Positions 35,189 to 46,800 of a stretch of DNA of 64,000 nt are shown in pieces (position 1 is the stretch's first letter; each line of letters starts with the position of its first letter). The notes beneath the pieces were generated by a model, which saw nothing but the letters and a program-made list of their open reading frames with translations, was not told the origin of the DNA and ran no database searches. Both the position numbers and the translations under genes were made by a program. Location of the stretch: assembly GCA_025360585.1 (NCBI GenBank), contig JANYBW010000092.1, forward strand, positions 1 through 64,000, given 5' to 3'. Origin of the DNA: Actinomycetes bacterium (GTDB taxonomy: Bacteria > Actinomycetota > Acidimicrobiia > IMCC26256 > PALSA-610).

Positions 35189-36496
35189 ATGACGATCATT
35201 ACGGGCATGCACGTATTGGATGTACGGGCGCCAACTTCGCGAACGCTGGCCGGCTCCGATGCCGTGCACACCGACCCTGACTATTCGGTCGCGTACGTCG
35301 TGCTGACTACTGATGACCCAAAGCTCCGAGGTCATGGTTTCACTTTCACCCTCGGGCGCGGCACAGAAGTGGTGGTCGCCGCGATGAACGCGCTCGAACA
35401 TCTCGTGATCGATCGTGATCTCGATACGATTACTGAAGCATTTGGTTTGTGGCATCGTGAACTGACGAATGACACTCAGCTGCGTTGGCTTGGCCCAGAC
35501 AAAGGCGTGATTCATCTCGCGGTCGCGGCAATCGTGAATGCGGTCTGGGATCTTTGGGCAAAACGCGAAGAGAAACCCGTCTGGAAAGTCGTCGCCGATT
35601 TGAGCCCACAACGCATCATCGATCTCATCGATTGGCGTTACCTTGATGATGCGCTCACGAAGGCCGAAGCGCTCGCGATCTTAGAGGCCCTCGCGCCTTC
35701 CCGCGCGGCCCGAGTACAACAACTGCGCAGCGACGGATATCCGGCGTACATCACCTCGGCGGGATGGTTGGGCTACAGCGATGCGAAAGTCCGCGAGCTC
35801 GTGGCTGAGGCGCTCGACGCGGGCTTTACCCGCTTCAAGGCCAAAGTCGGAATTTCGATCGACGATGATCTACGGCGGGTGCGGTTTATGCGTGAGCTCA
35901 TCGGCCCCGAACGCCCGTTGATGGTCGACGCCAACCAAGTGTGGGATGTGCCGCAAGCCATCGAATGGATGGGGCACTTCACCGATCTCAACCTCACCTG
36001 GATTGAAGAACCGACCAGCCCCGATGATGTGCTCGGCCACGCCGCGATCCGCAAAGCGCTCGCGCCGATGGGCGTGGCGACGGGCGAACACGCCATGAAC
36101 AAGGTGCTGTTCAAGCAGCTCTTTCAAGCCAAGGCGATCGATTTTGCCCAGGTTGATGCGTGTCGTTTGGGCGGGCTGAACGAGGTGCTCGCAGTGTTGC
36201 TACTTGCGGCGAAATTTGGAATTCCGGTGTGTCCGCACGCTGGTGGCCTGGGACTTTGCGAATACGTTCAGCACATCAGTGCCATCGATTTTATCGTGGT
36301 TTCGGGGGAACTGGATGGGCGATCATGCGAATTTGCCGATCATCTCCACGAACACTTCGTGGATCCGGTTCGTGTAGTCGGTGGCGCCTATCAACTCCCA
36401 CAACGGCCCGGATACTCCGCCGAAATGTGGCCCGAATCACTCGCTGATCTTGCGTATCCCCACGGCAACGTCTGGGTCGCGCCACACGAGTGCTGA
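35189..36496 (+). CDS. L-fuconate-dehydratase-like enolase-superfamily enzyme
   Basis: 435 residues, closest in length and motifs to L-fuconate dehydratases (ENOSF1/FucD). It has the metal-binding and base motifs FKAKVG (Lys-x-Lys near residue 215), VDANQVWDVPQAIEWM (first metal Asp), WIEEPTSPDD (metal Glu), GEHAMNKVLFKQL, VDACRLGGLNE and the catalytic His in VCPHAGG. It would dehydrate a sugar acid (L-fuconate, or other aldonate) to the 2-keto-3-deoxy acid. Its ATG is 3 bp after the SDR stop, and a GTG for the next gene overlaps its end. Confidence 0.9.
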   Translation: MTIITGMHVLDVRAPTSRTLAGSDAVHTDPDYSVAYVVLTTDDPKLRGHGFTFTLGRGTEVVVAAMNALEHLVIDRDLDTITEAFGLWHRELTNDTQLRWLGPDKGVIHLAVAAIVNAVWDLWAKREEKPVWKVVADLSPQRIIDLIDWRYLDDALTKAEALAILEALAPSRAARVQQLRSDGYPAYITSAGWLGYSDAKVRELVAEALDAGFTRFKAKVGISIDDDLRRVRFMRELIGPERPLMVDANQVWDVPQAIEWMGHFTDLNLTWIEEPTSPDDVLGHAAIRKALAPMGVATGEHAMNKVLFKQLFQAKAIDFAQVDACRLGGLNEVLAVLLLAAKFGIPVCPHAGGLGLCEYVQHISAIDFIVVSGELDGRSCEFADHLHEHFVDPVRVVGGAYQLPQRPGYSAEMWPESLADLAYPHGNVWVAPHEC

Positions 36497-37800
36497 AGCT
36501 GTCCGGGCGACTCGCCGCTGAGCCGTTAGCCTTGACTCCTGTGGTTGCCGCGACCCTGCACGATGATTCCGACATTGTCGGGCGGCCGCGCGCTTGGCGA
36601 CGCTTTGCAACCATTCGCAACATCGTGATCTTCGGTGCTCTCGTCCGTATCGCGATGGTGCCGGCGTGGTTTGGTCAAGACTTTGTGGTGTGGAAGATTG
36701 TGTCGCGCGAATTGCTGCGAGGGCACAATTTCTATGCCCATCGCCCATCGGATTTACCGGGCGGACCGTACGCCTATCTGCCGTTGTTCGCGTATATCGA
36801 AGCACCATTTCGATTCATCAAAAACCTTACGCATACCGAATTTATCTATTGGGGAAAGATTCCCGTGCTCGTTGGCGACGCGCTCGTGGCGTGGGCGATC
36901 GTGCGTTGGTGTCGGCGTTTGGAATTGCCGCAACCACGGGTTGCGCTGGCGGTTGCGTTGTGGTGGCTGAATCCATTAGTGCTCTTCAACGGACCGTTGT
37001 ACGGCCGTTTCGACAGTCTCGTATTGGGGGTCTTGCTCTGTGCATTGTTGCAGGGACCCCCGAATCTTGATGAGCCTTGGTATCGAGCGCGTTCGATGTT
37101 CACGTTCGCGGCATCGATTGCACTCAAGACGTTTCCCGCATTCTTGTTGCCGTGGTTCTGGCGCAATGCTCGCAGCCGAAACCGGTTTTTTGTAGGTGTG
37201 TTCGCGATGGTTGCGGTGTGGTCCTTGCCGTTTTCATTGATGAATCCCGGAAAGTTTATTCACTCCACCGTGCTGTATGACACCGGCAAGGTACCGAGCA
37301 ACCTTTCTTGGCAAGTTGCGTTAGTGCACTTGTTCAGCCGCGACACGACGCGCGCGATCGGGACGTTCATCTTGGTTGCGTTCTTTGCCACGCTCTGCAT
37401 GCTGACCCGTTTGGAATTGGTTGAATACTGTGCCGCTGCGTTTTGTGCGTTTGTGGTGTTCAGCAAGATCGTGAACGAGCAATATTTGGTGTGGGCGATT
37501 CCTTTTTTTGTGTTGCTCGTCGCGTCCGATCGCGGCCGGTTTCACACCTGGATGCTCATCCTCTACACCACCGTGGGTTTTGTGATCAATCCACTCATTC
37601 ATCCGTTTGGTGTGCAAGGTGAGGTGCGTACGCTGCCCGTCAATATTGTGTTGGCGGGCACAACGGTTTGGTATCTCGCGTGGCAATGGCGAACCCATCG
37701 AGCGAAATATCAACACCTCAACGCGTTCGATGGGGAATACCTTGACGAGCACGAACGCGAACTGTTGTTCGCGCCCGCGCCCGCCGATATCGTTCCGTAG
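36490..37800 (+). CDS. Polytopic membrane glycosyltransferase, GT87/PIG-M-like
   Basis: 436 residues with about nine hydrophobic segments. PAWFGQDFVVWKIVSREL with an early Asp, NPLVLFNGPLYGRFDSLVLG and NEQYLVWAIPFFVLL are typical of GT-C polyprenyl-phosphate-dependent transferases such as GT87. The acidic C-terminus is cytosolic. The GTG at 36490 overlaps the preceding stop by 7 nt, so it belongs to the same operon; a downstream start would also give a good first segment. It stops 23 bp before the convergent giant surface-protein gene. Confidence 0.8.
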   Translation: MLKLSGRLAAEPLALTPVVAATLHDDSDIVGRPRAWRRFATIRNIVIFGALVRIAMVPAWFGQDFVVWKIVSRELLRGHNFYAHRPSDLPGGPYAYLPLFAYIEAPFRFIKNLTHTEFIYWGKIPVLVGDALVAWAIVRWCRRLELPQPRVALAVALWWLNPLVLFNGPLYGRFDSLVLGVLLCALLQGPPNLDEPWYRARSMFTFAASIALKTFPAFLLPWFWRNARSRNRFFVGVFAMVAVWSLPFSLMNPGKFIHSTVLYDTGKVPSNLSWQVALVHLFSRDTTRAIGTFILVAFFATLCMLTRLELVEYCAAAFCAFVVFSKIVNEQYLVWAIPFFVLLVASDRGRFHTWMLILYTTVGFVINPLIHPFGVQGEVRTLPVNIVLAGTTVWYLAWQWRTHRAKYQHLNAFDGEYLDEHERELLFAPAPADIVP

Positions 37801-37823
37801 TCCTCGCGCTGAACGGTCGCGCT

Positions 37824-40800
37824 TTATCGTGCTGAGCGTCCCAGGATCCGCGGGCGGCGAGCGAAGCTCACGAACGCCGCGCCGAGGCACAAGCTTGCAA
37901 GCGCGAGCCACGCAAGCAACACGCTGTTGCTTCCACTGAACGCCAACGGATTCGACGGCTGGCCGTCGACGGTAGCTCCGGATTCCACGGGAGGTTGCCC
38001 GCCCGGTTTGCCGTCTCCGTTGACTGATTTCACTACTGCGACATTCGTCAGGTGGCCGGTTCCCACTACTCGGGTGGTGACCATATAGGCCTTGGATTGT
38101 CCAGATTCGAGGTCGAATTTCGGCCACGCGACTGACGAGCCCTGCAGGGTCGCTCCGTTGCTCGCCGAAACGAATTGCAGGCCAGTCGGTAGTGGATCGG
38201 TGAGGTCGACTTGTTTCGCAGTGGCGTTGCCGATGTTGCTGACGGTCAATGTGTACGTCACGACATCGTTGAGTGCCACGGTCGGCGCGGATGCAATCTT
38301 TTGCAACTCCAGTTTTGGAGCGGAGTTGACACTCACGTTCGCGTTGTCGTTCGCGGGCGTGGCATTGTCTGCGGTGATTGTTGCCACGTTCGTGATGTTC
38401 GTGGCGTTGTCGATCGCAGCATCAAGTTTCGCTTGGAATGTCACCGTTGCCGGCGCATTGCGAAGCAACGTTGCGTGATGCCAATGCAGCGCGGTCACCG
38501 TGGTTGGATCGGTCGGCTCGGTTGCTTGCGATGTTGCGCCGACCACAAATGTTGGCGAACCGGTGGCGCTGCCGGCAACGTACGCGGTGTGGGTCGGGAT
38601 CGGATCAGCAACCAACACGTTGATCGCGTCCGCAGTGCCCGTGTTGGAATACGTGACCGTGTACGTCAACGTCGTACCGGGCTTGAGGGCGCCAGTCGGT
38701 GTCACCGCCTTATCGATAACCAAATGTGGATGCGCGGTCACGACCGTATCGACAGGATTGGAGTCAACAATTCCAGTCTCGTCACTGGTCACTTGACCGT
38801 GGTTCGTGATCGTGCTTCCGTTGGTTGCCGGAAGGTTCACAGTCACATCGAAACCGACGACACTTGAGGCAACGTTCGCGCCAAGATCTCCTACGTGCCA
38901 ACGCAACGCGTTGACGGTGGCAAGATCAGTTGGGCAACTTCCCCAACCGGCGCCGCCGTTACTCGAACAATCGACGGTATAGCCGCCGTTGTTGATCACC
39001 GTGAGCGAAGTCGTGCCCGGCACATGATCCACAATCTGGGTGTTGTGGGCGAGTGCGTTGCCATCGTTGGTCAACGTCATACCGTAAGAAATCGCATTGG
39101 TTTCGGTATCGAGGTTGATCGAGTTGCGATCGACCGTCTTTACGAGTGTGAGGTGGGGATCTCCGGTCAAGATATGTTCGACCGGCCCGAGGGTGATGCC
39201 ATCGGGCGTTTCGCTCGACGTCAGTTTGCCGACGTTGACGATGCGCGTCCCGGACAACAACCCCGATTTCACGGTAGTTGCGAAGGAAACGGCCGCGGCG
39301 GGCGTATTCGCGGCAACAGTGCCGATCGGCCAACGGACTCCACGAACGCCACTGGGCTCGGATGTGGTCCAGTCGCTGCCGTTGCAGGTCACGCAGAATT
39401 CGACTGCGTGACCATTCACCGAAGCGGGGCTCGCAGTTCCGGCAGTGAAGCTCACCGGCGCGGGCAGGAGATCGCTCACGACAACGTTGGTTGCGTCTCC
39501 CGGACCATCATTTTGATAGTGCAACGTGTACGTGATCGTGTCGCCGACCGCAACGTGTGATCCCGGTGCCGGCACGGAAGTCTTGGATGAATGTGCAGCA
39601 AACGATGGTGCGTTCGGATCGACGACGAGTTGCCCGGTGTCGGTGTCGGCTGGGGGGCCAGCAGGGTCGTATTCGTCGGAACGAACATTGGATGTGTTGT
39701 CGATGTCGCCAGTCGCGTCGGCGTGAACGGTGACCCCAAGCACGATCATTCGGTGATCAAGCGGGACGGTACTGAGGTGCGCGCCGAGGGTCCCGAGGTT
39801 CCAGACAACGTTGGTTGTGCCGCTCGGGCCCGGTGTTACCGAAACCGGTGTCGGGGTCGTGTGAGCCGCGTCGTAGCTGACGCTCGCCGGTAAAACGTCG
39901 GCGACGATCGTGTTGTGTGCCGCGGCATCGCCATCGTTACGAACCGCCAAACTGAACGTCGCGATCGAACCCGCAGCGACGTGATCGCCGTCGGGAGTCT
40001 TCACGATGTGAAGGTTGGGAAGTTGCAGGTGCGCGGCCGCCGAATCATCCGCGGGGTTGTAGCTGCCGCCATGATTGCCGATCGAGTTGGAGCTATCCGT
40101 GGCCGTCGCGGACGCGGTATTGACGTGCGGATCGGTTTGGGCTTTGGCCGCCATCGTAGGAATTGCGTTGAATGCAATTGTCAGCGACGAACCTGCACCA
40201 ATGACGATTTCGTGACCAGCGCTGTCGACCGTCCAGTCGAGATTCTGTGGTGCGCCAGCAACAGTTGGCTCCGAAGCGGAACCCGCTGAGAAGGTCGTGC
40301 TTCCCGCAACGTACGTCCAGCCGGGGGGCAAGAGATCGTGCGCCGTAACGTGGTGAGCCGCCGCAAACGCTGAGCTATTCGCAACCGTGACTCGCCATGG
40401 GAAAGGTTGTCCGAGTTGCGCAAGTCCAGCACCGGGTTGATCGATGTAACCACCGAGACCATCAGTCTGGCCCGTTGTTTTGGTCAGCGTGAGTTGTGGG
40501 AAATGCAACGTCACTGTCGCGGAATCACTCGGATCCGCGGTGTAGGTCGTGAACTTCGTGTCGTCATCGCGTTCGGCCGCGGGTGCTGACCAATACGAAG
40601 GAACGTGCGCGGTGTTCGTGAGTGCGTTGTTCTCACTGAAGTTCGATGATGTGACCAGATCGGTGTGGTACGTCAGCGTCTTGGAACCGCCAGCAGGAAT
40701 GCTGGCGATCATCCACTCCAAGTCCGCGTCGATCGCGACTTCACCATCAACAATGGTTGCGCCGCTCACGGCATCGACGCTCAAGTTGGTGAACGGCGCG

Positions 40801-43800
40801 ACCGGCGTAGTGGGAGTGTTGTCCACGATGTTGACGTCGTATGCATTCGCGGTGCCGGTGTTGCTCACCACGAGTCGGTAGTACAGCTCGGGGCTCGTGG
40901 CTTTTGGCTCAGTGTCGAGCGTAGACGCCCACGTGATGCCGTCGGTCGAGACCTCTTTGGAGATTCCGATGACCGGTGCAATGACGTGCACCGAAACTGG
41001 AGTGAGCACGAGCGCCGCACCGCCGTCGAGTGAGATCGATGCGCCGTTGGTGAGCGTGTCGCCGTCGCTCACGCCTTGGCCGACCCGTACTTGATAGCGC
41101 ACAACGAAGTAGTTGTTGTTGGCAACGTTGTCGTTGACGACGGTCGTGTTGCCCCAATCAAGATGCAGTGCTTGGCCCACGGTCGACACCGTCGGATTCG
41201 CGATGGTGCCGTTGAAATCGGCGAGCAGCAACGGATCATTGGTCGTCGTGAGGGCGACGGTCCCGGGAATGAACGAGGTGCCATTTGGCAACGTATCGAC
41301 AATGGCGATCGAGTTGCTGACACCCTCAGGGAGCTGGACGTGGAGGTAGTACGTTGCAATTTCTCCAGCAACCACGTTGGTTCCGGTGGTTCCGGTAACC
41401 GATGTCGTCGATAATCCCTTCGCTGATGGGGGAGTCAAGACGTCGATTCCTGCCGATGCAATTGCCGCGTAGTCATCGAGCGCGCCGCTGGGACCATCGG
41501 TGCCGTTGCGGACGTGGCCCGCGGAGTTGTGGGCGTTGCTGTCCGCCGGGACGCTGGCGACGCTGTCCCAATCGATACGTGCCGCGTTGACGAGGTTGGC
41601 GCCGGCAGGAGTGTTGCTATCGAGAGTGACCTGATATGTAAACGTGCGGGTCTGGCCAACCGGGATTGCATTCCAGGTAGCCGTCAAGGTTCCGGCGGTT
41701 TCGCTGAAGGCAACGTCGGGTGCCGTTCCGGTGGTCATTGCCGCGGAGTTTGCAACGTACGTTGTGAAACCGGGCAAGACATCCTGGAACGTCGCGTTGA
41801 ACGCGGTGCCGTTTGATGCGCCGGTGTGCGACAGCGTGACTGTGTAGGTGACGGTGTCGCCCGCGTCGGCGTGGCTCACGTCCGCGCTCTTGGCGACGTG
41901 CAAGGTTGGCTCAACCAACGTCACTGCCGGCGCGGTGACCGAACCAAGACTCGCGGTGGAGGTGCCGTTGTTGTAATCCGCAGCCGCACTGTTGGTGCGA
42001 GTTTGCGCGCGTTGGTTCGCCAACGCGTCGAGCACGATGACGGAATACCGAACGATGACCACTTCGGGAGTCGCGTTGCTCGAATTCGCGTTCGCGATAT
42101 CGCCCAGCGCCATTGAAAGAGTACCGCCGTTATTAGAGATTCCAGCTTGCGCATCGGTGATGGCTTGCGGGAATCCACCGGTGTAGTTCGTGGTAACACT
42201 CCCAGGAGCAATCACCTGATCAACCCGGACGAAGGCCAAGCCCGCGTCGAGCGTGTCGGTGAAGTGCACGGCTCTTGTGGTGCCTTCGGGAACCGTCACC
42301 TTGAGGTCGTATTGATACACCGACCCGATTGCTTGGCTGGTTGCCGCTGGGGCCGTGAGCGCTTTGGTGAACGACGGAGTTGGCGTACCAACATCCGCGC
42401 TCGCGTTGGTTGCATAGACGTTTTGGCTCGTGCCCGGATCCGTAGTGTCACCGGTGCGTTCAACGCCGAGCGGGTTGTACTGGGTTCCACCAGCATCGCC
42501 GGAGCCAGAAATGCTGGTCCATTTCGTGGTGCCGACGTTGTGAATCGTGGAGCCGATCACCGCGTTAGCCCCGACCAGCACTTTGAAACTGAACGTGCTT
42601 TGCGCGCCTTGGCTAATGGTTCCGACCGGAACGGTCAAGGTTGATCCGGATACCGAACCCGCGCCGGGAGCAACACCCGAAATTGCGGTGACCGATCCGG
42701 CGACGAAGGTCGTGCCCGTAGGTAGCTGATCGGTAAACGCAACGTCGTAGGCCGAAGACGTGGAAGCCGCGGTGTGGTTCATCGTGATCGTGTAAGTGAT
42801 TTGATCGCCGCCGTCCGCGGTCGTGGGGCTGGCAGCTTTGGTCATCTGGAGAACTGGTTCCACAATTTCGATGTTCGGTGCCGAAACGTTCGCCAAAGCG
42901 ATCGTGCCAGTACCCGGGTCGTAGCTCGCGTGGGCCAAGTTGTTGCGGAACTGCGCGTTTTGGTTTGCCGAAGAGTTGAGCACGATGACGGCATAACGAA
43001 CAATGATGGTTTCCGCAGTGCTGCTATCGGTGTTCGCGTTCGCGATGTTGCCGAGGTTGACGCTGAACGATCCACCGCCGGGCGCAACCGTCGGAGTGAA
43101 GTTGGCAAGGTTGCTGAATGCACCGTTCGACGATGTGAGTTCGTTGGTCGAGGCGATGACTCCGTTGAGTCGCACAAACGCCAGGCCGGAATCCAACGTG
43201 TCACTCATCGTCACGCTGTGGGTCGTGCCCTGCGGGAACGTCAGCGTGACGTCGTATTGGAAGACTTCGCCGACTGCTTCGGTCGTGTCGCTCGGATCGG
43301 TGAGGGCTTTGTCGACCGCGGGGGCACCGATGGTCACCGACGCGGGATCGGTCGTGGTATGCGGGTTCGAATCGCCAGGATCGCTGTTGTCGCCCGTGCG
43401 CTCGACGCCAAGAGCGTTGTTCGTTGTTCCCACGCCAGACACTGCGCCACTTATGGACTGCCACGCGACGCGCCCGGTGTTCGTGATCGTGCTGCCAGCA
43501 ACCGCCGAAGTGTCGATCGTTGCGGTGAAGGTGAATTCGCTGTACTGATCTGTCGCGCCGCCTTCGGCGATGTCGCCGATCGGCACAGTCAGTGTGTTTC
43601 CCGCAAAGGTCGCAGTCCCGACCCCGACATTGTTGGTGCCGCCGGTACTCGCGACGGTTCCGATACCGTCGAAGATCATTCCCGCCGGAATCGCGTCGGT
43701 GAACACAACATCATGGGCGTCCGCGTTCGAAATAGCTGAGTGATCTATGCGGATCGTGTACGTGACGGTGTTCCCGGCATCGCTCGCGGTCGGTGTCGCA

Positions 43801-46800
43801 GATTTCGCGATCACCAACGTTGGCTCGACCACGGTAACGGCAGCAGGAATCGACGCTGCCGGAAGCGGCGACGGGCTCGGATTGTTTGTCCAATCGATCG
43901 TCGCCGCGTTGTTAATGTTGTGGCCGCGCACATTCGCCGTCGCGTTCAGAACGATCGTGCGGTATTGAATCGTGACGTATTCGTTGTTGAGGTCTTGGGC
44001 CCCGTTTGTGATATTTCCCAAATGGAGTGACATTGTCCGACCTTGATTTACTACGCCCGTGCCCACGGCACCGAAGGATGTCGTGAAGCCAGTTGGCGGG
44101 GTGCCGACGGTTCCGCCGGACAACGTGAGGTCAGTATCTTTGGTAATCGAAGTGACATCAACGAAGGCCATGCCGGGGCTCAGCGTGTCGGCGATGATGA
44201 CATTGTCGGTGTGGCCTTGTGGAATATTCACCTGAAGTTGATAGGTGACGATTTCACCAACCGCTACTTGGGTACCAGTCGTGTCGATTTCGCTGGTTGC
44301 GATCATCGTTTTGTCGACTACCGGTGACACCACCACAAATGATGCGGGATCGCTCGCCGCGTAGTTGTCGGTGCCGCCCGAGCCATTGCGTTCGTGACCT
44401 TGCGCGTTGCCAGCGCCGGTTCCATCGAGGTTGTTCGCCGTGCTCGTCCATGCGATCGAGCCGGTATTGGTGACGGTGGAACCGGCAGCCGCTGCGACGT
44501 TCACAGTTACCGGAACGCTTAACGTAATTGAAGCGTCGGTGGTTGCGAAGTGTGCGCACGTTCCCGAAACGACACCACCGGTCGTAGCACCATCGTGGCT
44601 GAACGAACACGTTGGCCCCGTCGATTGCGTAATCGCACCGTTGATACTGACCTCGGTGGGCAAGGAATCAGTGAAGGTCATATCGAACGCGTCGCTGTTG
44701 CTTGCTGCGGTGTGATTGATTGTCAAGAGATAGTTGAACGTACTGCCCGCGCTAAATGGTCCGGCTGCCGAGGTCGTTTTGGCGATTGCAAGGGTCGGCT
44801 CGACGATCGTTTGGATCGGGGCTTTGACGGTGATGCTGCCGCCTGGCGTTCCGCCCCAACTCACGACCGCGGAGTTCTGGCCGGTCGCGTTGCGCGTGAC
44901 CGCTCCAAGATCGAGCACTACGGCAACGTACGTAATCGTGATGGTTTCGGCGTTGCCGTCATTGTTTGCGTTGTTGACGACAGTTCCAAAATCGAGCGAA
45001 AGTTTGCGCCCGATGATTCCACCGACTGCATTCGAAGTTGGATTGCCGGTGGGGTTGCCCAATGTGAGATCGGAGTCCGCAGAGATCGTGACTCCCGCAA
45101 CCGAAGTTGCCAGTGCCATAGATGTTGGCAACGTATCGACAACCTTGAGGTTCGGTGAAGTTCCTTCGGGTACGGTCACCACGACCTGATAGGTGATCTG
45201 CTCACCGATCGTCACCTTGTTTGTTACCGCAGAGGTTGTGGGCTCTGAGGTCGCGGTGATTCCTTTTGTGGCCGTAATCGAGTTGATCGTGAGGTTCGCC
45301 GTGCTCGCAGCGGCGTAGTCGTTCACGCCGCCGGTACCGTCGCGTTCATCAGAGAGTGTGTTGTGGCTGGAAACGTTTTGCACGGTTCCGGACAAGCTCG
45401 TCCAATTGATGTTCGCAGTGTTCGCAATCACTTGCGCGGGAGTGACGCCTACGTTCACAATGACCTGCACGGTGATCGTGCAGCTCGCGCCCGCGGCAAT
45501 AGATGACCATGCTGCGGCGACCGTGCCAGCTGATTGCGACGGTCCAGTCGTTGGGGTCGCGGCACACGAGCTGAGGTCGAAACCGCCAGTTCCAAACGAA
45601 GCATCGAACGCAGTCGAAGCTGGGATCACATCGCTCAACGTTGCGTCATACGCGGGTTCGGCGCTCGTGTTGGTGATGACGATGTTGTACTTCACTGCGT
45701 CTTGGGCATCGCCGGTGACCGGAACAGCCGTCTTGACCACAGTCAGAGTTGGTTCGACGATGGTGATCGGTGTCGCGGATTTCGATGTCGATGAATTCGT
45801 GGAAGTAATTGAAATGTTGTTCGTGCGCGTCTGGCTTTGTTGGTTGATCGACGCGTTCAGTACCACGACGGTGTACGTGATCGTGATTGTTTCGGGAGTT
45901 GAATTATCGGTGTTGGAGTTCGTGACATTGCCGAGGTTGATCGCAACCTTGCGACCGTCTCCGAGTGGCGAACTACCGACCGTGGAATACGTTGCGTTGC
46001 TCAGTGCGCCATTGAGGCCGCCGGCTGCGTCGGTGGTAATGCCCGAACCGCTGATCGAATCCATACTGACGAACGCCAAGCCGCTATCGAGGGTGTCGAC
46101 GAGATTCAGCGAACTGCTCAAACCTTCGGGAACCGTGATCGTGGCCAGGTATTGATAGGTCTCGCCGATCGTGTGGGTTGTGTCTCCGCCGACAATCGTT
46201 TTGGTCGCGCTGAGGTCCAAAACTTTCGCGGTCGCGTTGTCGTTGGGGTAGGTATAACACGGCGGAGTTCCACACGCCGCAGGGGTCGCCGCGTAGTTCA
46301 CACTGCCGCCACCTTCGGTGCCGTGATATTGGGTAATCGTCGCGACGTTCGTGAGCGTCGACCCACTCTCGACCGTATTTATGGCTTCAAGGTCGTACGT
46401 GATGATCGCGATGTTGCGGCCACTCGTCGGGCTTGCTGCATCGATCGCGCCGCCATTGGTGTTGTCGAGCGCAGCCGGCGTGGGACCCGGATCGTTCAGC
46501 TCGATGCCACCGGCCGGATCGAAGAGTCCGGTTCCGTGGGTGGTCGTGCTGATCGTCGCGCCGGTTCCGTCGGTTACCGTCAGGTTGAGGCCACCGCTCG
46601 GAACTTGGAATCCTGCGGGCAGCGTGTCGTTGAAGTTGACGTCGTACGCGCCCTTGCGGCCATCGCCAGTGTTTTGGATCGCGATCGCGAACGTCACGAG
46701 ATCGCCGGAATCAACTCCGGATACATTCGAATTGATATTGAGATTGTTGGAGTTAATGGTTCCCGAGAACCGCGTGCCGGAACTTCCGGGCACACTCCAC

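Noticed and set aside
34436-35611. 391-codon minus-strand frame opposite the SDR and dehydratase genes
   Set aside because: Reads across two well-supported plus-strand genes; His/Arg-rich and unlike any family.
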